Shown: positions 36,389 to 44,540 of the stretch, piece after piece
Layout: every line of letters begins with the position of its first letter
How positions within the stretch are numbered: position 1 is the first letter of the stretch
Translations under genes and position numbers: made by a program
Origin: Paenibacillus sp. HB172176
GTDB lineage: Bacteria > Bacillota > Bacilli > Paenibacillales > Paenibacillaceae
DNA length: 64,000 nucleotides
NCBI RefSeq assembly: GCF_011947265.1
Contig: NZ_JAATHD010000018.1
Span: 1-64,000 of the forward strand
Reading direction: 5' to 3'
Notes under the pieces: model-generated
Database searches by the model: none
The model's input: only the letters and a program-made list of their open reading frames with translations
What the model was told of the DNA's origin: nothing

Positions 36389-37152
36389 GCGAGCTGCTTC
36401 ATTAGATTCGAAAGATTGTCAAAGCTGATCCGTACCGATTCCATTGGATCGCGCTGGCAACGATCCTGCTCCACGACATACCATTCAATGCCATGGCGCT
36501 CGCCCCAACGCAGAATTGGCGCGAAATCAATTATGCCGGTTCCAATCTCCGCGAAGGTTGGCTCCTCGTCGCTTGTCATGTCCTTCAGATGAATGATTGG
36601 CATTCGGCCCGCGTAAGGCTCGATGAAACGCAGCGGATCATGTCCGCCCTTCTTCGCCCAATAGACATCAATCTCCGCGAGAAGCAGATTATCATTCGAC
36701 GGCTCCAGCATATAGGCCAGCGCCGAGCGACCGTCCACCTCCGTCTCGAATTCAAAGGCATGATTATGATAACTGAGCCGCAACCCCTCCCTTGCAAGCC
36801 TCCTCGCGCTGTCATTAAGCAGTCTCTTCATCTCGCGGAAGCCTTCTTCGTTGCGATAATCCTGCGGCGTATTGGAGCAGATCAGATCGCGCGTGCCGAA
36901 CAAAGCCGCTTCCTCGATCAACTGCTCGGCGCTCTCCCTTAAAAGCGGAAGGCTGACATGAAGGCCTGCCGTCTTCATGCCGCTGCGCTTTACGATCGCA
37001 GCCAGCTCCGCGGGCTCGTATCCGTGATAGCCGGCGAACTGCACGCCGGCCCAGCCCATTTCTCCGAGCGTCTCCAACACCTGCGGGAAATCCGTCTTGC
37101 AAGCCTCACGCAGAGTGGCAAGCTGTACAGCCATCTTGTGTTTCATGATCAT
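36385..37152 (-). CDS. Sugar phosphate isomerase/epimerase (xylose isomerase-like TIM barrel)
   Basis: A protein of about 255 residues with the AP-endonuclease/xylose isomerase-like TIM barrel. Metal-binding motifs are visible: LRLSYHNHAFEFE, EIDVYWAKKGG, MPIIHLKDM and a Glu in WYVVEQDR near the C-terminus. Two starts fit, ATG 37152 (four bases from AGGAG) and ATG 37146 (ten bases). The gene is followed, with a 4-nt overlap, by the GH88/GH105-like gene. In related clusters such enzymes act on keto-sugars produced by Gfo/Idh/MocA dehydrogenases. Confidence 0.88.
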   Translation of the reverse strand: MIMKHKMAVQLATLREACKTDFPQVLETLGEMGWAGVQFAGYHGYEPAELAAIVKRSGMKTAGLHVSLPLLRESAEQLIEEAALFGTRDLICSNTPQDYRNEEGFREMKRLLNDSARRLAREGLRLSYHNHAFEFETEVDGRSALAYMLEPSNDNLLLAEIDVYWAKKGGHDPLRFIEPYAGRMPIIHLKDMTSDEEPTFAEIGTGIIDFAPILRWGERHGIEWYVVEQDRCQRDPMESVRISFDNLSNLMKQLA

Positions 37153-37170
37153 CGCTCTCCTCTACCTGCT

Positions 37171-37355
37171 CTAACGGACATTTTGTCTCGTTAGACCGTT
37201 TTTTTCGCTGCCAATTTGCTCTAACGGACATTTAGTCTCGTTAGCGATCAAATCGAACGCATAATCAACCCTATTAACCCGCTAAGCAGACAAAATGTCC
37301 GTTAGAAATCCGAGCAAGCCAAAACAAGCTTTTAAGAGCTGAAAATGTCCGTTAC
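37171..37355. repeat. Complete 185-bp intergenic hairpin element
   Basis: Forward units at 37171-37194 and 37221-37244 share 23 of 24 bases (CTAACGGAC...CGTTAG). Inverse units are at 37282-37305 and 37332-37355 (ending GTCCGTTAG and GTCCGTTAC). An 18-bp perfect inverted repeat pairs 37171-37188 with 37288-37305. It fills the space between two genes of module 3 and may act as a terminator or processing site. Confidence 0.9.
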
Positions 37356-37372
37356 AGCTGCGACTGGCGCGG

Positions 37373-38659
37373 TCAATAAGCCTCCTGAAGCAGCTCTTCA
37401 ATCGCTATAGCCCGCTTCTCCCGAATCGATCGCGATACCGCTTCGCCGACAGCAACCGAATAGGCGCCGTCCGATGCCCCGGCCAAGCTTCCATAGGCCT
37501 GAAGAGGATCGACGCCAAGGAACAGCTCCTCCAGCAGCAGCGGGTCGCCGCCGCCATGTCCCCCCGGCGCGGGCACGACTCCAATGGTCTCTTTGGATCC
37601 GAACAACGGAATGTAATCGATGGTCTGCGGCGGCACATCGAAGGGAACGCGTGCAGGAGCATGGTATTGCATCGTCTCGATACGCCCCTTCGTCCCGTTG
37701 ATCGCCAGCCTGTATCCCTCGTAAGGAGCCGAGAACAGAATCGAATAATTAAGCAGCGCGCCGCCGTCGTATTTCACCAGCGCCGAGTACGTATCTTCAA
37801 TATCAATCTCCGAATCGAAGATGCAGGCATCCGGCCGATACGAGGTAAAGCGCTGCGAGACCGGCGATACGCTGGCATGCAGATGATCATCCGGCGGCAC
37901 GACCTCCTTGCTGCGCTGCGTCCAGCGCATCACATACCGGCAATTCGCCTTCACCTTGCAGGTCTCGCAATGCCTCCCGTCCTCCTTCTGCGGATTCCAT
38001 TCTCCCTCCGGACCGAAGAAATTCAGCGAGCCATAGGCGAACACCTCCTCGGGCTTCTGCGCGATCCACCAGTTCACAAGATCGAAGTGATGCGTGCTCT
38101 TGTGAATTGAGAGCCCGCCCGACGCGCTGCGCTTCCGATTCCATCGCTTGAAGTAGCTGGAGCCGTGATGCGTATCTACATACCAGTTCAAATCAACGGA
38201 GGTGACCCGGCCAACCTTGCCCGCCGCCACGAGCTCCTTGATCTGTCGATGATAAGGACTGAACCGGTAATTGAAGGCCACCGTCACCTTGCCCTTGCTG
38301 CTTCTTTCGGCAAGCCAGATCGCCCGGCATTGCTCGCCCGAAACCGCCATCGGCTTCTCCGAGATGACATCCAGATCATGCCGCAACGCGCGCACAATGT
38401 ATTCCGCATGCGTATGATCCGTACCGGCTACCAGGACGATATCCGCCTCCGTCTCCTCTATCATTCTGTCGAACTCATCCGCCCCATAGCAAGGAACATC
38501 TTCAAGCTCCGCATACAGCTTGCGGCTCTCGACGAACCGCTGCGGATCCAGATCCAGCAAGCCCGCAATGCAATACTGTTCATGGAATGTGGTCAGGATG
38601 GGTTCAACGTACATGCTCAAGCCGCGATGGCTGACTCCGCACACAACAATTCGTTTCAT
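37373..38659 (-). CDS. Gfo/Idh/MocA-family oxidoreductase with Cys cluster
   Basis: A 428-residue NAD(P)-dependent dehydrogenase. The Rossmann domain starts RIVVCGVSHRG, which is a variant of GxGxxG, and contains the EKP motif (DVISEKPMAV) with the conserved catalytic Lys. The C-terminal domain includes a HCETCKVKANC cluster that could bind metal; this insertion is not present in the sister gene at 39747. The start overlaps the hydrolase stop by four bases. Probable substrates are sugars or sugar acids released in module 3. Confidence 0.9.
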   Translation of the reverse strand: MKRIVVCGVSHRGLSMYVEPILTTFHEQYCIAGLLDLDPQRFVESRKLYAELEDVPCYGADEFDRMIEETEADIVLVAGTDHTHAEYIVRALRHDLDVISEKPMAVSGEQCRAIWLAERSSKGKVTVAFNYRFSPYHRQIKELVAAGKVGRVTSVDLNWYVDTHHGSSYFKRWNRKRSASGGLSIHKSTHHFDLVNWWIAQKPEEVFAYGSLNFFGPEGEWNPQKEDGRHCETCKVKANCRYVMRWTQRSKEVVPPDDHLHASVSPVSQRFTSYRPDACIFDSEIDIEDTYSALVKYDGGALLNYSILFSAPYEGYRLAINGTKGRIETMQYHAPARVPFDVPPQTIDYIPLFGSKETIGVVPAPGGHGGGDPLLLEELFLGVDPLQAYGSLAGASDGAYSVAVGEAVSRSIREKRAIAIEELLQEAY

Positions 38660-39750
38660 GACGCGTTCCCCTCTTCTGTTTGGTTACACGGCTGCTCCAG
38701 CACGCATTCGCCTTCCCGCTCGCTTCCGTCCGACCATCTTACCCGGTACGCGCAGGGCTGATTCGAGCTTATGACGATGGTCCGCTCAGAAGCGTCATAC
38801 TTTAACCTGGCAAGCTTGTTAACCGAATCCAGATGAATGTGAAAATCCTTCGTATACAAGTAGCCGCCGACAAGCAATTCTCCGCTTACAGCCAACTTGA
38901 CCTGCTTGTTATGAAGCCGTCTATTCGTCTCGGACTGCGCCTGCAAGGCTTGCAGCTCCTGCTCGGTCGCGCCCGTCATATGGCCGATGCCCCCTATATT
39001 CGGCCATTCCTCATAGTGAACCAGATGGCCCTTGCCCAGCTTATCCAGCTTGGCGGCATACGCCCGCGACATGTCCACGGCAATACGGGCATCGCCAGAT
39101 CCATGCGCCATATACAGCGGCGTATGCAGATTTGAAGCGAGCGCAAGACCGCTTCGCGCCGCATAGCGGACAGGATCGTCCTGCGGAGCGCAGCCGATCC
39201 ATGCATCCATATCGTCTCGGAACTCCCCCGTTCGATCCTGCTCGTACCACAGCGCATAATCCGAGACACCGTACAGAGCGGTGGCCGCCGCGAACAAATC
39301 GGGGAACTTGGCAACCGCGGCCAGCACATTGCCTCCGCCTCCGCTGCCGCCCTCCAGATAGACCGACTCTGGCGATGAAATCCATTTCGCATACTGCTTG
39401 CGAACGAACTGTATCGCATCATAGATATCGATTAATTCAAGGCCGTTGCAATCCGCCTGTCCGTCCGAGAACGCTCTTCCGCGCATATCCGGCTGTACGA
39501 CCAGATAAGGTCGCTCGCCCGGTTGCTCCCTTCTCGCGGGCTTCGCCATGCTCATATGCCACCCATGAAGCTGAATGAGAATCGGACCGGGCTCGGCCGG
39601 CTTGATGACATTCATCGCAAGCCGCAATCCCGGAGTGACGGACGAAGCATAATGAACAAGATCCTGATAGGGCGATTGGAACGGCTCTAGTACGCTTTTG
39701 GCCAAACGCACATGATCCTCATACTGCTCGAACATCCCGCCTTGCTTCAA
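38656..39750 (-). CDS. Alpha/beta hydrolase (S9 peptidase/acetyl esterase-like)
   Basis: A 364-residue protein. A catalytic alpha/beta hydrolase domain has HG oxyanion residues (ILIQLHGWHMS), the nucleophile elbow GGSGGGGN near residue 134, and candidate Asp (HGSGDARI) and His (NIGGIGHMTG). The last 70 residues form a beta-rich extension. TTG at 39750 is preferred, since GGAGG lies five bases upstream and it overlaps the previous stop as TTGA. Sandwiched between two oxidoreductase genes with 4-nt overlaps on each side, it is clearly co-translated with them. Likely an esterase for substituted sugars. Confidence 0.82.
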   Translation of the reverse strand: MKQGGMFEQYEDHVRLAKSVLEPFQSPYQDLVHYASSVTPGLRLAMNVIKPAEPGPILIQLHGWHMSMAKPARREQPGERPYLVVQPDMRGRAFSDGQADCNGLELIDIYDAIQFVRKQYAKWISSPESVYLEGGSGGGGNVLAAVAKFPDLFAAATALYGVSDYALWYEQDRTGEFRDDMDAWIGCAPQDDPVRYAARSGLALASNLHTPLYMAHGSGDARIAVDMSRAYAAKLDKLGKGHLVHYEEWPNIGGIGHMTGATEQELQALQAQSETNRRLHNKQVKLAVSGELLVGGYLYTKDFHIHLDSVNKLARLKYDASERTIVISSNQPCAYRVRWSDGSEREGECVLEQPCNQTEEGNAS

Positions 39751-40808
39751 TCCAATCGAACCTCCGCACCGGTGGCGGCGGATCGATAGATCGCATCCAG
39801 GATGTTGATCATATCCACGCCGCTCTCCGGCGAATTAATCGGCTCCTCCTCGCCAAGCACGCATGCAATGAAATGATTAATATTGCGTCGATGCGCCGCG
39901 ATTGAATCATTGCCGAACCTCGGCGTCACATCGCAAAGCACATCTTCAATCTCCGTCATCAGCGTGAGCTCCCTGTTCTTCAAGCTGCAGCCCGCCTTCG
40001 TCCCGCGAAGCTCCATGAACTTCATATCCTCCGCATTCGAAGCCCAGCTGAATTCGATCTGAAGCGTCGCGCCGTTATCGAAGCGAATAAATCCGGTCGC
40101 CAAATCCTCGACATCGAAGATGCCGCCCTCCTGTACCGTCCCGAAGCGCGCGTCCGGCGAGATTTGCACCTTCGCATCGGCAAACTTCGTATAAGTCGCC
40201 CCGCTCACCGCGACCGGACGAGGATTGCCCATCATCCACATCGCCACATCGATCATATGCACGCCAAGATCAATAAGCGGACCGCCGCCGGACATCGCTT
40301 TGGTCGTGAACCAGCCGCCGCGGCCGGGAATGCCTCTGCGTCTCACCCAGCCCGTCCTGCCCGTGTAGATCTCGCCCATCGCTCCCGATTCAATATATCG
40401 CTTCAGGAATTGCGCCTGTTGCGTGAAGCGATTGTTGCGCATCACCATCAGCAGCTTGCCCGAGAGCTTCGCCGCTTCGGCCATTCGAATCGCTTCGCTT
40501 GGATTGACCGCATCGGGCTTTTCGCAGAATACATGCACCCCATGCTCCAGCGCCGCGATCGCCACCTCCGAGTGAAATACATTAGGCGTGCTGACTCCGA
40601 CCGCGTCAAGCTCCTCCCGCTCCAGCATCTGCTTGTAATCGGTATAGACGCGGCCCACGCCAAGCTTCGCCGCCTGATCCTCCGCAGCCTCGCGGCGAAC
40701 ATCGCATATCGCCGCAAGCTCTACATTCTCGTTGCCCATCCAGGCAGGAGCGTGAGAGCCTTCGAATATTTTCCCCGCACCTACAACCCCGACTTTTAAC
40801 TTTCTCAT
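39747..40808 (-). CDS. Gfo/Idh/MocA-family oxidoreductase
   Basis: A 353-residue dehydrogenase. It has GVVGAGKIFEGSHAP (Rossmann GxGxxG), VHVFCEKPDAVNPSEA (catalytic Lys of EKP) and the C-terminal segment GGGPLIDLGVHMIDVAMWMMG, with Asp and His in the substrate pocket. No signal peptide is present. It follows the permease gene by 64 bp and overlaps the hydrolase gene. Together with the isomerase and the ThuA-like protein it suggests oxidation-dependent processing of the imported glycoside. Confidence 0.93.
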   Translation of the reverse strand: MRKLKVGVVGAGKIFEGSHAPAWMGNENVELAAICDVRREAAEDQAAKLGVGRVYTDYKQMLEREELDAVGVSTPNVFHSEVAIAALEHGVHVFCEKPDAVNPSEAIRMAEAAKLSGKLLMVMRNNRFTQQAQFLKRYIESGAMGEIYTGRTGWVRRRGIPGRGGWFTTKAMSGGGPLIDLGVHMIDVAMWMMGNPRPVAVSGATYTKFADAKVQISPDARFGTVQEGGIFDVEDLATGFIRFDNGATLQIEFSWASNAEDMKFMELRGTKAGCSLKNRELTLMTEIEDVLCDVTPRFGNDSIAAHRRNINHFIACVLGEEEPINSPESGVDMINILDAIYRSAATGAEVRLD

Positions 40809-40872
40809 CCTATCCTCATCCCTCTCTCTTGTAGTCGCACGAATGCTTATACTTGCGCATGCCGCCGTTCCT

Positions 40873-41757
40873 CTAGCCTTTGACCGCGCCGATCGTCATC
40901 CCTTTAACGAAATATTTCTGCAGGAAACCGAACAGAAACATCACCGGAAGCGACGTGAGCACCATCATCGCGTACATGATCGCGTCAGTCGGCACATCGG
41001 AGGCATCAATCGGATTGCCGCTAGGATCGATGCCGCCGTTCCTTACGAATTCGATATAGCTTGTAATGTTCTTCAGAATAAGCTGAATCGGATACAAGGA
41101 AGAACGGTCGATGAACAGAATCGCGTTGAAGGTCTCGTTCCAATAATGCAGCGTCATCATGAGCGCAACCGTCGCAAGCGCCGGCTTCGACAACGGCACA
41201 ACAATGCTCCAATACGTTCTGAAGTCGGAAGCGCCGTCGATCTTCGCCGATTCGATAAGCGGAGGAGGAATCTCCTGGAAGAACACCCTGAGCATGAAGA
41301 TCTGAAAAGGCGATGCGAATACGGGCACAATGAGCGAAATCAGCATATTCTTCCATTCCAGATACTGCACGATCAGTATATACAGAGGCACAATGCCCCC
41401 GCTGAAAATCATCGTGACGAAAATATAGAAGGATATCGCCCCGCGCCACTTAAAGTCCCGCCGCGCCAATGAATAGGCGACCATCGATGTTACCAGCAAA
41501 TTGCCGAGCGTACCGATCACAACGATCAGAATCGAGTTTTTGTAACCCGTGAATAAGGAAGTGGGATCCATCCAGATGAACTTGTAGGCCTCCCAGGAAA
41601 ACTTCTTCGGTATAAGCTGGTAGCCATAGGTCTGAATGACGGAGCCGTCCGTCAGCGAAATCGAGATGGTGAGCACAAGCGGCAGCAAGCACATGGCGCA
41701 GAACACAATCAGACAGAGATGGACCACCAATTGATGGATATTGCTTTTCTTTTTCAT
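40873..41757 (-). CDS. Carbohydrate ABC transporter permease, YtcP type
   Basis: A 294-residue membrane permease with EAA loop PLIESAKIDGASDFRTYWSI and ending GMTIGAVKG. Unusually its partner permease is separated from it by the sulfatase gene. Its ATG overlaps the sulfatase stop as ATGA, so translation is coupled. It works with the permease at 43370 and the lipoprotein at 46932. Confidence 0.93.
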   Translation of the reverse strand: MKKKSNIHQLVVHLCLIVFCAMCLLPLVLTISISLTDGSVIQTYGYQLIPKKFSWEAYKFIWMDPTSLFTGYKNSILIVVIGTLGNLLVTSMVAYSLARRDFKWRGAISFYIFVTMIFSGGIVPLYILIVQYLEWKNMLISLIVPVFASPFQIFMLRVFFQEIPPPLIESAKIDGASDFRTYWSIVVPLSKPALATVALMMTLHYWNETFNAILFIDRSSLYPIQLILKNITSYIEFVRNGGIDPSGNPIDASDVPTDAIMYAMMVLTSLPVMFLFGFLQKYFVKGMTIGAVKG

Positions 41758-43349
41758 TTCATCGTCTCCCTATGCGTATTCGTGTCGCGAATTTTGCCCA
41801 TAACCTTGCTCCAATCGCCGTCCATAGCCTTCCAGAACCAGGAACGCTCCTCCATAGGCAGCGTAGAAGGCGGAACCCTGCTATCCCACGGCATTCTCGA
41901 GAACGGACGCGGGTTCGGAGCCTTGTCCTTCTTGAGGTATGGCTTCGACCTCAACCGGCCTTCGTCTCCGAGCGCCCATTCCGGATTGCCATAATCGCGA
42001 ATCCACTGCTCCGCCGCCGTCCTCAGCGCCTCCTTCACCGCCGCATATCGCTGATCTCCCGCCAGATCCTTCAGTTCCCGCGGATCCTCGGCCAGATGAA
42101 AGAGGGATTCAAAGCCGCCGTTCTGATAAAATAGATATTTCCATTCCCGGCTCCGCACATGGAGCAGATAATGGGACTCGGCATAATATTCGGAGCAGAC
42201 CACTTGACGAGCTTCCTTGCCGGACAACAAATCCAACAAATCCACTCCCGGCATGGCATACTCGGGCAGGCCCCCTCCGGCGGCCTTCACGAATGTGGGG
42301 AACAGGTCGAGGAGTGAAGCGACTTCGTCGCATCTCGTTCCCGGGTCAATACGGCCCGGCCATTTCGCCAGCATTGGAATATGCACACTGCCTTCGTAGC
42401 CGAAATTTTTGTACCATAGACGATGGTCTCCCAGCAGCTCTCCATGATCGGAGGTGAAGACAACCAACGTCTCCTCCTCCAGCCCCTGCTCCTTCAGGAT
42501 CTGCATAATCCGTCCAACCTGCTCATCGATAAACGTAATGTTGGCATAATAATAAGCTTTGTTCTTCGCAATCGCCGCTTCGGAATAGAGCTCCTCTTCC
42601 ATCGCGTCTCGGCTTTCCTGCAGGAATGGATTCTCCTCGTTCCCCTCGGTGCCCGTACGCCATGGCCTCGGCATCATCGAAGGATCATAGAAGCCGGTCA
42701 GATGCTGCGGACAATCAAAAGGAGCATGCGGTTTGACGAACGATGTCCACAAGAAGAAAGGCTGATCCTTCGGACGTTCCCGCTCGAGCCACTCCACTGT
42801 CCGGTCGCCGCACCATTGCGTAATATGGCATTCCTTCGGCAATCCGTTCACCAAAGGCTTTAGCTCGTTATAGCCGATTTCCGGCGGCTTCTCCCATCCC
42901 CACATTCCCCGCTCTATCAGGAATCGGTCATAGTCGTCGAATGCAACCTCCTCCATCGTTGCGGCCATCCTCACGCCCCGCATCTCCTCGGATAGCGTCA
43001 ACGCGTGCATCCCGTAGGTCTGACCATGCGGCGTAAAATGCATCTTGCCGATCGCCTGCGTATAGTAGCCTTGATCCCGCAGCCGCATGGCCAGCGACTC
43101 CGTCCGATCAACAACAGGAGCGGAATCATTGTTGTACACGCCTGTCTTGCCGGCGGTCAAGCCCGTCATCGTGCAAGCCCGCGCCGGAGCGCATAACGGA
43201 TAGGGGGTGATCGCGTTTTCGAATACCGCCCCTTCGTTTGCCAAACGATCCAAATTGGGCGTATGAATCGTCTCATTGCCATAAGCGCCAAGAGTATCCC
43301 ATCTCTGTTGATCGGTGAAGATCAACACAATATTCGGTTTCTCCTTCAT
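41754..43349 (-). CDS. Type I sulfatase (formylglycine-dependent, cytoplasmic)
   Basis: A 531-residue sulfatase. The formylglycine motif is CAPAR with C53 as the residue to be oxidised. Metal-binding elements include VLIFTDQQRWDT, TSDHGELLGDH and the lysine in FVKPHAPF. There is no signal peptide, so it should act on imported sulfated oligosaccharides. It sits inside the transporter operon, between the two permease genes. No formylglycine-generating enzyme or anSME gene is seen in the window, so maturation must depend on a gene elsewhere. The substrate is inferred to be a sulfated uronate-containing oligosaccharide. Confidence 0.95.
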   Translation of the reverse strand: MKEKPNIVLIFTDQQRWDTLGAYGNETIHTPNLDRLANEGAVFENAITPYPLCAPARACTMTGLTAGKTGVYNNDSAPVVDRTESLAMRLRDQGYYTQAIGKMHFTPHGQTYGMHALTLSEEMRGVRMAATMEEVAFDDYDRFLIERGMWGWEKPPEIGYNELKPLVNGLPKECHITQWCGDRTVEWLERERPKDQPFFLWTSFVKPHAPFDCPQHLTGFYDPSMMPRPWRTGTEGNEENPFLQESRDAMEEELYSEAAIAKNKAYYYANITFIDEQVGRIMQILKEQGLEEETLVVFTSDHGELLGDHRLWYKNFGYEGSVHIPMLAKWPGRIDPGTRCDEVASLLDLFPTFVKAAGGGLPEYAMPGVDLLDLLSGKEARQVVCSEYYAESHYLLHVRSREWKYLFYQNGGFESLFHLAEDPRELKDLAGDQRYAAVKEALRTAAEQWIRDYGNPEWALGDEGRLRSKPYLKKDKAPNPRPFSRMPWDSRVPPSTLPMEERSWFWKAMDGDWSKVMGKIRDTNTHRETMK

Positions 43350-43369
43350 CGCGGCTCCTTTCTCCAGCC

Positions 43370-44299
43370 CTAGAATAATCCGTACTCCTTGTTAAACAGC
43401 TTGGACAGCTTGTTCGTGCCCAGGATCAGCACGAAGCCGACTGCCGATTGGAATACGCCGACGGCGGCGCTCATCGCGAAATCGCCGTTCACGGTCAAGG
43501 CCCGGAATACATAGGTGTCCAGCACGTCAGTGACCGGGAATAGCGCGCTTACATTACGCGGCACGAAGTAGAACAAGCCGAAATCGGCGCGCATAATATG
43601 TCCGATGGCGAGAATCGTCAGCATCACCATCATCGGCGCAAGAAACGGAATCGAGATATGGCGAACAGATTGCAAACGAGTGGCGCCGTCTATCTCGGCC
43701 GCCTCGAACAATTCCTTGTCAATGCTCATCAGAGCCGAATAATAGATGAGACTGCTGAAGCCCGTTCCCTTCCATACCGCGACAAGCGGCAAAATAATGA
43801 GCCAGTACCATGGCTCGGAATAGAAGCCTACTTCATAGCCTGTAACCTTGCGAATGATGGTCGTCAGCATGCCGGTTGACGGATTGAGAAGCGTAGTCAG
43901 CATCAAGCCGACGAGCACCCAGGAGAAGAAGTAGGGGAAGAACATGACCGATTGATACACCTTAAGCGCCTTGCGCGCAGTCACCTCATAGAGCAGCAGC
44001 GCGAAGAAGACGCCGGCGATCAGTTCTACCACAATAAGGAGCGCGTTAAGTCCGAGCGTATTCCTCAGAATTCTCCAGGCATCCGAGGATTGGAAGAAAA
44101 ATGTGAAATTGTCGAAGCCGTTCCAATGGCTTCCGACAATGCCTTGCGACGGCACGTAATCCTTGAAGGCCATAATAATGCCGATCATGGGGAGATACGC
44201 GAACACAAAAATTTTCACGATTGCCGGCAAGGCCATGGCTATTAATTGCCAATGACTTCCGAGCGGGTTCCGTCTCTTCCGCAGCATGCCCCTGTTCAT
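43370..44299 (-). CDS. ABC transporter permease, LplB type
   Basis: A 309-residue permease with the first helix near 20-40 (FVFAYLPMIGIIMAF), the EAA loop ELFEAAEIDGATRLQSVRHI, and the ending NKLSKLFNKEYGLF. The ATG at 44299 follows AGGAG by 11 bases; the TTG at 44326 lacks one. First permease gene of module 3, 20 bp before the sulfatase. Confidence 0.92.
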   Translation of the reverse strand: MNRGMLRKRRNPLGSHWQLIAMALPAIVKIFVFAYLPMIGIIMAFKDYVPSQGIVGSHWNGFDNFTFFFQSSDAWRILRNTLGLNALLIVVELIAGVFFALLLYEVTARKALKVYQSVMFFPYFFSWVLVGLMLTTLLNPSTGMLTTIIRKVTGYEVGFYSEPWYWLIILPLVAVWKGTGFSSLIYYSALMSIDKELFEAAEIDGATRLQSVRHISIPFLAPMMVMLTILAIGHIMRADFGLFYFVPRNVSALFPVTDVLDTYVFRALTVNGDFAMSAAVGVFQSAVGFVLILGTNKLSKLFNKEYGLF

Positions 44300-44540
44300 A
44301 GTCGATTGCACTCCTTTTTTTCGCAATGCGATGCTCTCTTGGTTTACGGCCTAAGTATATACAGCCGCCCTTTACGCTGAATAGTGCAATAACGTCCAAA
44401 GCGGCTTCAATTATGGCGACTTCCGAGGATCGTCCGCGTTTGAAGCCCGCAGCTTCGCTTTACCGAAGACGAAAACGTCCGATCAGCCTTGAGAAAGGCC
44501 AATCGGACGTTTCGTAACGCCAGGAATTCCGAAACAACCA

